From Chondrus crispus (Eukaryota; Rhodophyta; Florideophyceae; Gigartinales; Gigartinaceae), in NCBI RefSeq assembly GCF_000350225.1, contig NW_005179247.1, positions 31,149-95,148 of the forward strand: 64,000 nucleotides of DNA. The letters are read 5' to 3'. The position numbers and the translations under genes are program-made. Under the pieces are notes generated by a model. The model did no database searches, was not told where the DNA came from, and saw only the letters and a program-made list of their open reading frames with translations. This document shows, piece after piece, positions 9,301 to 19,400 of the stretch. Position 1 is the first letter of the stretch. Each line of letters starts with the position of its first letter.

Positions 9301-12290
9301 GGTAGTTCGTCCGTAGTGTTTGTGGGCGATAGAGGAGGTATGCGCAGCTTATTGGTGTCCGGCTGTGGTGTGTTCTGCCAATATGTCATTCATGCTGCTG
9401 TGGAGCTTATTCTGACATATAAGCGGAACCATTCCACTGGTGAACTGCCTGTAATCCTTGAAGGAGATGTGAATGCTCCTGGATTGCAGGGCAGTCCTGA
9501 TGACCTTTGTGACACGTGCGGGTGAGAAGCGTTGGCCGTTGTTGGCGAATAAGAATGTCCAATGGGTTCTCATGGCTTCGTCACCATGGAGAGCTCTGAC
9601 CATTTCGCATTCCAGGGGGCAAATGACCGACAAGTATGAGATCATTCGGAACGAAGTTTGCTTGTCGGGAAATCGGTACACCGCGCGGTTGTAACCGAGC
9701 GCGGCCCTTGACTTGCAGTAGCCAGGGTTGAACAAAATTTCGGAGTGGTGGCCGATGCAGATGTTCCGGATGTTGTTCTCCCCATTTTGTAGCCTATAAG
9801 TGCATATCTCGGTTGCTCGACCGGGAGATCCGGACGAAAAATGCATCATAGCAAGTAGGGAGTCTTGGATGATTTGGGAATGAGCGAGAAACTGCAAGAC
9901 TCCTGTTTTCGTCATTCGAGCACCAGCGACTTGAATTTCTCGGTCTTGGCCAGAGAAAGCAGTAGAGGTAGGGGATGGGCTAAGACCGGATGCCTCGTCT
10001 TGTGTAGGAACCCTGGGCGGAAAGGAACATGTGGGGTGGACGCAAGGTGTGCGATGGAGGTAATCCGACGATGGATTCATTAGAGCATGGAGGAGATGGG
10101 CAACGTTGGCCTGCACCCAGGAGGCGTGGTGAGTGAGGGAGGAGAGAAAGGAAAAGCCAGGAGCGCGGTTCGTGGGGTCGTCACGCAGAGATAAAACGAG
10201 TCGTTGGAAATCAGGAGGAAGGTCGGCCCTCAGAAGACAGTATTCGTAGAAGAACTTGTCGAAAGTCTTGTGTTGGTTTGTGATGATGGTCCCCAAAAGA
10301 GGCATGGAGAGGTGGTGAGATTTGATGATGCCACAAGGGTCTTGCTTGTGAATGGCACAGACGGCGAAAGAGATTGGACCTTGCTCAAGTTTTATGATTC
10401 GCATGATGACATCCAAAGTTTTTCGTATGAATGTAGCGGCAGTGTTGGTATCTTGATCGACGGTTGCGATGATGGCAGCAGCTGGATCTTGGTGGTTGTC
10501 GTTGAGGTGGGGGGCCGGAAGGGGCGTTTCTGCTACTCGGCGGAGTTCTTGAATCGCTGTCACAGAAACAGCGTATTGGAGGGCGGCAAGAATGTGACTC
10601 ATGTCACCAGCTTCGGCGAGTTTGAGGGTCGGGGAAGTCTCGGCGAAGAGTGGGGCGGAACTTGCAACGACGGTAGCGGCGACAACAAAATTACGAACGG
10701 CCAAGTTGGTGAGGAGGTCAACATGCCTGAGCCGGACGAGAAGCAAGCTTTTCATGGCATCGTGAAGGCGACTGTGTAAGGCGTGGGAGAGAGTTTCACC
10801 TGGGGTCTCGTGGAGAGATGTGCGATTGAGCTCATGAAAGAAAGCGTCGATCGCGACGGAAGTCTGTTCATTACGGGAAAAGTCGGCGTCCCGTGTCTGA
10901 TGGGTGAAGAAGAGAAGGCGGGCAACATGACTAGCATATCTTCGTTCTGCCACGGATTGAACCCGTCGGAAGGGCGTAGTGCCGTGGAGGTTTATCGCTT
11001 GACGAAATCCATGCGTGACGTCCCTGACGACCTTGGCGATACTTTGAAAGTATAGATGGACGCAGGTTGCAACCGTGGATAAAGTTGCTTGAACGTCCTC
11101 CGTCGTGACGGCACCCGTGAGTTGAGCTGCCTTCTCACGGCGTAAAGGCAGAGCGTCGAGGGCTTCATCAAAGTCGGTGATCGACAGGAATGTGTTGCGG
11201 AGGGCGATGCCGGAGTCTGCGTCATTTTCCTCCAATTCGGTATGAGATCGTCGACCCGGGGCCAGGTCCGAACTGGAACACGTTAGACGGGCCAGTACGT
11301 CGGCGGCACATTTGTGGAGCTCATAAGACGGGGAGGTGGGGTCTGGAGTGATGAGGTCTAGAGTTGAGTCGGTTGTTTTGTCCATGGGGAGGGGTGACGA
11401 CACCGGGGCGGATTGGATGGGATCTTCTTCTTCTGCAGAAGTCCCCGTCGGCATTCCCGACTCATGAGTCAGGAATGCCGACGGGGACTTGGGAGACGGT
11501 GACCATTTCCTCGATTGGCTCTTCGGCCCTAACGGGATACTATTTGGTCTTGGCACCACTAAACAGAGACTGGGCCCGAACAGCACCGCGACCAATGATT
11601 TGATCAACCTCGGTCGGCGAGGTGTTTCCGGGTGCATCAGGCGGCGGGACGGAGTTCATATGCTGTCGAAGCCGTTTCGGGGTGCCCTTGGAGAGCTCGC
11701 AAAGAGGACAGAAGTAGACTAATTTGCAAGTGAATCCTTGAAGCGGGGGCAGGCTCTTGATCGGAAGAGTGACGGCCGGATCGGGGAAGAATTGGGGATC
11801 CTGCAGATAGTCGGCAAGGAGCGGAGAATCGGAAACAGAGGTACGGTGGAAGGAGAGAGCGTCTTCTGCGATTCTAGAGCGCTGCGCGGACTGGGGAGTA
11901 GGGATGTTGTGAACGTGGCGCAAGTGGTCGCTGAAGGCCCTTGCGCTGGGGGACCCGCTCTTGCAATCGATGCAGACAAGGATGAGGGGGATGGAATGGA
12001 AGCCAACAGACAAGGACGTAGGTGCGAGATGCAGTGGCATCCAAGGATCATTGCGGACGAAAGCGGCGGCATGCGAAGGCGTAGTCATTGCGCGTGAAGT
12101 CGGGAGAGAGCGGGAAAGGAGGTGAGAGGTGAGGGGTTTCGGGGATGCCAAGCGCTGGGGAAGAACAGAAGAGGGAAAGAGAGAGAGGGGGGTCAGTGAG
12201 TACGAGAACCCTGTATATGTAAACATTACGTCGAAATAAGACTTGCGAGGGGCTCATACTGAGTAGGAGAACGGGGAGCCGGGGTAGCAC
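6376..12290 (-). pseudogene. TLH1 gene: zinc finger-tyrosine recombinase-RecQ helicase (broken)
   Basis: Domain order as in TLH3. Starts are possible at 12290 or at the internal Met 12088 (MTTPSHAAAF). Damage seen by comparison: a TAC to TAG stop at 11540; a 31-bp inverted templated insertion near 11435-11465 that shifts the frame; CAA to TAA at 9349, just inside the recombinase end (AEHTTAGHQ then stop, before the catalytic HKHYG); TGG to TAG at 7654, shared with TLH2. The helicase also carries motif changes: DEAH to DEVH (about 8519), SAT to SVT (about 8415) and, in motif VI, GRSGRDG to GQSGRDG (7799). Most of these are C-to-T or G-to-A changes on the coding strand. The recombinase Arg box (SPGRATEIC) is still in frame here. 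Clearly non-functional. Confidence 0.85.
11439..11490. repeat. Fold-back palindrome inserted in TLH1
   Basis: Perfect 19-bp arms (AAGTCCCCGTCGGCATTCC at 11439-11457 and its reverse complement at 11472-11490) around a 14-bp centre that is itself nearly palindromic. TLH2-4 have only the right arm; the left arm is extra, a 31-bp insertion copied inverted from the neighbouring sequence. Confidence 0.9.
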
Positions 12291-12679
12291 AGGAAGGAAG
12301 GGTTGATGTTCCGATACGTGGTGAAGTTCTACGATGATGTGGAGAATTTGGCATAGTTAGTAGTGGGTGTGAAGGAAGTAGGGTCATGAAATTAAGGGAG
12401 ATTACGTGAGTTAGGGAACACGTCGTTGTATGGCGTCAGAAGGGAATGGGGATGTGAATTTGATCTGTGGTTTGCCATAGTGTGAATGAGGTGCAGGTTG
12501 AGCAATTTTGCTTTTGGTTGAAGTTATGAGTGTGCATCTCGAATTTGAAATTAGGGGGAGGAGGGGGATTACGGGAACACAGATGCCCACGTACATTCCT
12601 AACAGTGGGGGCCGGCGGCTGTATACTTCAAAGAAGTATTTCGACCGAATTTCCTACGCTGACGGCTTCCCAAGTCCAG

Positions 12680-12860
12680 GAAAATTCTAACTAATTGAAA
12701 ACTAAATATTAACATTAAGTATATAATGATTCCAGTATGGCTGTCCACCCATACAGTTTTTGAAAATCTTGTTGTACGACAAAAATGCAATTTATTACAC
12801 GTGGCAAACAAAATGCAATGTACTACACGTGTGGATGACCAAAACGCAATGAAGTACTAA
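12680..12860. repeat. Remnant of the AGTATG-N10-CATACT repeat with CACGTG units
   Basis: A 22-bp near-palindrome of the type AGTATG-N10-CATAC(A) lies at 12734-12755, followed by AAAATCTTGTTGTACGAC and three units of about 29 bp containing AAAATGCAAT and ACACGTG. This is the right half of the longer repeat complete at 23336-23560 and 25924-26170; its left half is missing, replaced by the end of TLH1 and a short flank. Confidence 0.75.
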
Positions 12861-12861
12861 T

Positions 12862-12900
12862 CTCCCTAATCCCCTAAATCCCCTAATCCCCTAATCCCTA
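12862..12900. repeat. CCCCTAAT telomere-like tract
   Basis: About five CCCCTAAT/CCCCTAAAT units, reverse complement of the tract left of TLH1, lying about 180 bp beyond the TLH1 right end. Confidence 0.8.
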
Positions 12901-13099
12901 AGTCGTACAAGGAATCGAAAATCAACTTCAAGCTGAAACCATGTCAAGAGCCCCAATCCAAGAAACATCTGGCATCTCAAAGGGCGCAAGCTAGAATACA
13001 GCTGGGCCTCGGCCCTACAAACGGTTAGATGCACTCTACTGCGGCCGTTCCAGCAAGTTCGACACTGTACGTAATAGGACAAGGGTATTCTCATTTCGA

Positions 13100-14452
13100 G
13101 AATTTGACCCATTTTTTCCTCGGTCAAATTTTCAAAATGAGAATCTAAACGTCGGTTTAAGGGGTCAAATTTTCAAAATGATAATCTGAGCCACTTTTTC
13201 GTGTTTTTTCAACGTCAAATTCCCACAATGAGAATATGACCCAGCCCCGAGCCCCCACCTGTGACACGTGGCGACATTCTTGGCGAGTGACTATATCTGC
13301 GATCACAAGCCACGTGGCTACGTTCTTCGCAGCCCCACCTGTGACACGTGGGTTTTTGGCGAGTGACAATTTCTGCGATGACAAGCGTGTGATCGGAGAG
13401 TCTCTGGCCATGACGTCCGTCATAAAATTCGGAAGTCTCCAAATCCCTTAAAACTCGTCCAGAGGCATACTATGCTGCTGCAATACGCATTCTGTGAAGA
13501 TTTGGCGACGTTTGTACTTTTTTCTTTATATCCTTCCTACTTTCGTGAACTCACACGTGGATACCTGTCGCAACATCTGTCGCCTGGGGAGGGGTCTTCG
13601 CCACGTGGCCACGTTCTTCCGAGGCCGCAGCCCCTCCTGTGACACGTGGCGACATTTTTGACGGGTGACCATTTCTGCGATCACAAGCGTGTGATCAGAG
13701 AGTTTCTGGCCATGACGTCCGTCATGAAATTCGAAAGTCTCCAAATTCATCCAAAAACTCATCTAAAGGTATAATATGCTGGTGCAATACGCATTCTGTG
13801 AAGATTGGGCGACATTTGTACTTTTTCTTTATATGTTTCCTACTTTCGTGAACTCACACGTGGACACGCGTACCTCCTTAGCGAGATTCTACATGTCCAC
13901 ATCGGCTCCACCGGCTCAGTGTTTTTTTAAAAACTACATGCTTGTATCGTGTCTTTCGTCTCAACTATCCCGAAGTATATGCTCTTGTCTCTCCCTTACG
14001 CAATTACAAGAACTTCTATTGAAGTTGATGTCGCTACAATGTCTAACTAATAGTAAAGATTCACACGTTCAACTCAGCAGCTATTGTTTCCAAGGCGTTA
14101 ACACCGTCTCCCGACGTATCCTTGTCTCCCCCGTCGTAGTCTTCATCTTTTTCGTCGTCCTCATCCGTGCCCGGGCCTTCCTGTCTCTGTTCTGAGATTG
14201 CTTTGGCATATGTGGCAGTACTGCACGGGGGTGCGGAACTGTTGGGAGGACGCAAACCGGTACGACCCGTGCAGAAACTCCCACGCACTTCGCACCCTCC
14301 GCCCTAAAACTTGAGAGGTCTCTGCCACGTGGCCATGATTCTCATTTTAAGAATCTGACCGACATTTTCCTTGGTTGAACTCTCATTTTGAGAATCTGAC
14401 CGACATTTTCCGTGGTCAAATTTTCATTTTGAGAATCTGACCGACATTTTCC
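13100..14452. repeat. Repeat-filled spacer between TLH1 and TLH2
   Basis: Two long, diverged direct copies lie at about 13338-13565 and 13637-13866 (shared landmarks CTGTGACACGTGG, TGGCCATGACGTCCGTCAT, CAATACGCATTCTGTGAAGA and TTTCGTGAACTCACACGTGG). At both ends, roughly 13100-13230 and 14330-14452, are short tandem units of the TTTTGAGAATCTGACC kind, in opposite orientation. No gene recognised; the open frames here are not conserved between the two copies. Confidence 0.7.
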
Positions 14453-15129
14453 TATGTTTAGTTCTGGCGTCAGTTCCCGCGGGACGATACGTTTTTGGCA
14501 CATGTCAGGATCGATACGTAATGACAAAAAACGTATCGTCCAGGCCTGATTCGACGTATGTGCGATTTTGGTACTGTCTACGGTATATGACCCAAAACGT
14601 ATCGTGCCGGGCGGTTTTAACGGCGACAGTTTTCTGGTGGGACGATACGTTTTAGGCCGATTTACACGGCGGCACCCCCATACGCGCTGTATTGGCAACA
14701 TTGCTGTTGGGAATTTCTGACTAAAATTTTGCCGACGGCGGCGCACAGCCAATAAAATGTCAGTGCGCAAAATTTAGTTTTTGCCGTGTGCGATTAGAGG
14801 CGCATGAGCAATATTATTAACTTCATATTTTATCACGTACCGTGTCCCTCGTCTGGCAAGATTGTCAGATGCCCAAAACGTATCGTGCTGGGTGGGGCAA
14901 TTACAGCAGGCAGATTTAGTGGCAGGGCCTTATACTGCACTAACAGTGTCCTAATGCGCATGTACGAATTACACAATAAAGCATAAGGTAATTAATTTAA
15001 TTTATTTGGATTACACAATAAGGCGGAGTAATTTATGTCCTGAACATCAAAGCTTTCTAAGTTATTTACTGCGCGAAATTGAAAAGCGCCGTATGCAGGT
15101 TTCGATGATCGTTGCCTCAACGACGCATT

Positions 15130-16090
15130 TTGGACGGGTGTGTCAGAGATGCGTTGGGGAGGGATGCGCGCACGATGCGTTCTGGAGAGGTGCGTCTAGG
15201 ATGCGAGCTGAGGGGGTGCGAGTATGATGCGTTGGAAGGGGTGCCAGAATGCTACGTTGGAGAGGGGTGCGCTCGTGATGTGTTCTATAGGGGTGCGCTC
15301 ATCATTCGTTTTAGAGAGATGCCAGAATGATACGTTCGAGAGGGGTGCTGCCACGACGCGTTCTAAGGGGGTGCGAGATTGATGCGTTCGGGAGGGGTGC
15401 GCCCATGATGCGGTCTGGAGGGGCGCGAGAACAATGCATTTTGGAAGGGTGCCAGAATGATACGTTCGGGAGGGGTGCGCCCACGATGTGTTCTGAAGGG
15501 GTGCGAGAATGATACGTTCGAGAGGGGTGCGCCCATGATGCGTTCTGGAGGGGCGCGAGAACGATGCGTTTTGGAAGGGTGCCAGAATGATACGTTCGGG
15601 AGGGGTGCGCCCACGATGCGTTCTGAAGGGGTGCGAGAATGATACGTTCGAGAGGGGTGCGCCCACGATGCGTTCTGAAGGGGTGCGAGAATGATACGTT
15701 CGAGAGGGGTGCGGCCACGACGCGTTCTAAGGGGGTGCGAGATTGATGCGTTCGGGAGGGGTGCGCCCATGATGCGGTCTGGAGGGGCGCGAGAACAATG
15801 CATTTTGGAAGGGTGCGAGATTGATACGTTCGGGAGGGGTGCGCCCACGATGCGTTCTGAAGGGGTGCGAGAATGATACGTTCGAGAGGGGTGCGCCCAT
15901 GATGCGTTCTGGAGGGGCGCGAGAACGATGCGTTTTGGAAGGGTGCCAGAATGATACGTTCGGGAGGGGTGCGCCCACGATGCGTTCTGAAGGGGTGCGA
16001 GAATGATACGTTCGAGAGGGGTGCGCCCATGATGCGTTCTGGAGGGGCGCGAGAACGATGCGTTTTGGAAGGGTGCGAGAATGATACTTT
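15130..16090. repeat. 26-bp minisatellite inside TLH2 (expanded)
   Basis: The longest of the four arrays. Higher-order repetition is visible: blocks of several 26-bp units (for example the GCGGTCTGGAGGGGCGCGAG variant) recur in the same order, indicating expansion by unequal exchange or slippage of multi-unit blocks. It generates a 344-codon open frame on the minus strand that is not a gene. Confidence 0.9.
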
Positions 16091-16419
16091 GGAGAGGGCT
16101 ACTCGCAAGACGCGTCTTGCAAGGGGCCTGAACGGTGCGTTTGCATGTTTCTTTTCTGTTTCAGCTACTTCGGTAGTAGATGGCGTTACGAAAGCACAAG
16201 TGTAAATTTTGTGGGGTTGTTTGTGTAGTGGAGAAACAGCAAAACGGCACAATTGGTGAGCATAGCAGTTGGATATGGCGCGACGTAGAAGATGTATAAA
16301 TGAATGATTCAACAAAAACGGCGGGTAGTGATCGCACGGGCACATGGAAATGTGAGGATCGCTGTGACATGTGAATGGTTCCGTTTTCGAGAAGATTGAA
16401 GCTTTTTATCGTTGAGAGT

Positions 16420-19400
16420 TTATTGAAAATGTGGTCCTAATACTGCAGTATGTGGATATCGAAAACTACTGGCAGTCCAGTCAGCCCAGTTGGAGAAGAC
16501 CTTGATGTATGGCCCAAGCCAGTGGGAGCCATATTGTCCGTCGTTATTCTCGTCAGCGGACTCTATGGATGCATCCGAGAAGATGACGGCTAAGTCCTTC
16601 TCAGTGACCCGGGCCGGGCGGTCACGGAGAACGGAGTTAAAGCGGCAAAGGATTTCGGAAGGGAACAGGTTTTCAGCGATCTGTTGCTGGAAAGACTTCA
16701 TTCGCCAAAGGTTCCAGGCGAGTGATATCATAGGACGTAGATCGCAACGACCGTATTGGCCGAATGTGGGGTGAAGTGGTTGGCCAAGGCAGTGCGAGAG
16801 GCGGCAATCATAGCACTTGAGAGGGACTTTTCTTGGGACGGGGCAAGACGGGACGAAATGGGTCGTAGAGAAACAGGCATAGCAGCTTCTTTCCATGAAT
16901 GGACAGTCATTCTGAGGATGTTCCGTACCGGAACGGCGGGGAGAAGCGTGGCATAAGAGACACGTCGTCTTGGTTAGGAAGAGGAATTGAGTTACTAAAT
17001 GAACCGTGGATTCGGTGTCAATTGCCTGGAAGTGACTAAATGGCAACGATAGGGGAGGTGACGGGGAAGGCAAAGGGTTTGTGGGAACATTAGGTTGGGT
17101 TTGGCGCGCCATACTGGGAGAAGTTCGTAAGCTCTTGAATGAATTTCTTCCCGATGGTGGAAGTGATGCGGGCCGTTTGCCCGAAAGGACTTGCTTCAAA
17201 GATGGTGACGCCGTCGGAAGTGACCGTGGACGGACTGGAAATGGTGCTTGCTGCATTGAAGGTGATGCTGAAGGCAGCAAGCGTTCACTTGATTGTTGTG
17301 GGGAGAAGCTAAGGATTCTTCGAACTGGAGGGGCTGGAGGGGGGTTGGTTGGAGCGGATTGCTCAAGCAAGAGAAGCATTTCATCGAAGTTGTGCTGCGT
17401 GGATGTGGTGGCTCCGATTTGGTTTTGCCGTTGAGGCTCGAGATGGTTTTGATTTTGATCTTGATGTGGAGGTGGCAACTGCGATTGCGATGGTGTGGTG
17501 GGAAGCGAATGTTGCTGAGACTGGGATTGCGAATTTGCATCCCAAGGTCTAGAGGTATCCGGTGTGTGAAATTGTGAACTCTGAGGGGTGTGCGGTGCAT
17601 TAGTTGGCTGGGAGGGGAACATAGATCTGCAAACATCGCACCAGACTGCGTGCTTGTCGAAGCGACAGACACCAGAGACTTGGCCATCCATGGCTGTGTA
17701 AAGTGCATCTTTGCGGCAATCCGTGGTATTGAGGACCTAATTCATCATCTCGTTTCGGTTCGTTACTGCAAGATCATTTTCGTCAATGTTGCCCTTTTTG
17801 AGAAGGGAGGTTTCGAAGCTCTTATTGTACTGGGTTGAGTTTAGGACGAAGACGAATGCGTGGTGTCCGTCGCGTCCAGACCGGCCACTCTCCTGTGCAA
17901 AGTCGACGAGGCTTCTTGCGGCGCCAAGATGAACTGTTGCTCGAACATCTGGAACATTTATTCCGGTACCGAAGGCGGACGTACAAACCATAATACGGAA
18001 CAGAGTTGAAGGTACGAGGTCCTTGGTTGTTATGATGTCGTAGAGCTCTTCGTTTGCTGTCCAGTCGTTGTGGGCCTTTTCGCGAGCTTCGTTAGTGAGG
18101 CTGGCATGATATATGAGCGGCTCGACTGCGATGCGTTGATTGGAGTGGGCAACACTTCCTTGTGCATATGCGGCCGTCAGGGCTTTGTGGAGGGAAGTTG
18201 TTTCTTGGCGCGTCAGGGCGAAAGCAATGATTCTATATATTTTGGGCAACGGCTTTGGGGCGTTGGTGCAATCGAGGAAGTGCTGATGCAGAAAGCTTAC
18301 TGCATTCATCTTCATGACTTCTTGTGCGGTGGCAAAGGAGCCTTCAGGAGTGCGAGTGTTTAGGCCCGGGTCAGAGTCGTCACTGAAGGTATGAACAACA
18401 AACTCGAGATTCCTTCTTTGAGAAGGCATTGAGAAAAGGAAGGCTGTGTTAATGCCGTGGCGCTCTAGAATGATTCTTCTCTCGCAAGGTGGGACGGTTG
18501 CACTGAGGAGTACACGAGGGACTGACTTTGGGATGATAGAAAGGGATCGACGCAAAAACTTCAATTCAGGGCGGAAATGTTGCCACATGGCTGTGAGATG
18601 AGCCTCATCAATGACTACTCGAGAGAGCCTGTTAGTATCCATAAGTCGAACAACCAGCTCTTTGAAAGACGGCCGCGACAACTGTTCGGCCGTGAAGATG
18701 TAGAGGTCGGCAAATTCCAGTGATCCTTGTCCATTCGCGCAATGTGATGCGAGTAGGGCGAAGTTTGTCGCTCGCCTCATGTACTCCGATACAAGGGCCT
18801 TGAGGGGAACGACTACGATAGTGGACTTGATATTCTTTTCCATGAAAGCTGGTAGAAGGACTGCCATAGACTTGCCTGATGCGGTGGGCATCAGTACGAG
18901 GGTGTTGTTCTGCGACGCGGACACAGTGGCTGTGACAGCAAACTGCGTTTGAGACATGAATTCCGCAGATTTAGAACGTGTGGCCTTTTTGAGAGCGGAC
19001 AGTAGAGGCCTGACGAGGGGAGGGAGGATATGATTCGGGGGGTTATCGAGGCGAATACTGTGATTGGAGTGGGACCCTACGGAGAAGTTGTTGGGGAATT
19101 TGAGAGCAGAGGGGTTTGGCTGCAGTTGTTGCAGTTCGTTTGCTGTGCTTCCGTTGAGAGCATGAAGGAGGGGTTTCGGTTGATGAACCTGGAAGACAGG
19201 CTGCGGCTCATGTTGGGATAGCGAGGTCACTGGAGACTGGAGTTGCTGTGAATGTTGGAGGGGGAGCGGTTGTGAAGAAGCGCGGTCACTATAAAATGAC
19301 GGCAGTTTCAGATGGCGGTGCCATTCATGGGAGAATTGGCGGTGCTTTGTTAGCGTGGCGGCGGGACAGTTGGGCATTAGCGAGGTAGTTTGTCCGTAGT

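Larger units (their letters stand above)
4799..12679 (-). mobile_element. TLH1: tyrosine recombinase-RecQ helicase element, copy 1
   Basis: Boundaries were set by comparing the four copies. All begin (plus strand) with TATGTTTAGTTCTGGCGTC, preceded by different sequence apart from a C, and all stay similar up to CGGCTTCCCAAGTCCAG. The following GAAAATTCTAACTAATTG is found elsewhere without the element (24196) and so probably belongs to the flank. No terminal inverted repeats and no obvious target duplication are seen, as expected for tyrosine-recombinase elements. Length about 7.9 kb. The left 1.5 kb is non-coding (ACGATACGT motifs, then a 26-bp minisatellite); the rest is one leftward gene. 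Left and right flanks carry ATTAGGGG tracts, recalling telomere-linked helicase elements. Confidence 0.8.

Noticed and set aside
15311..16345. 344-codon minus-strand frame, and similar Arg/Pro/Ser-rich frames at 5717-6040, 32674-32925 and 56911-57468
   Set aside because: They are read through the 26-bp minisatellite, which stays open in several frames on both strands; there is no conserved start or composition of a real protein.
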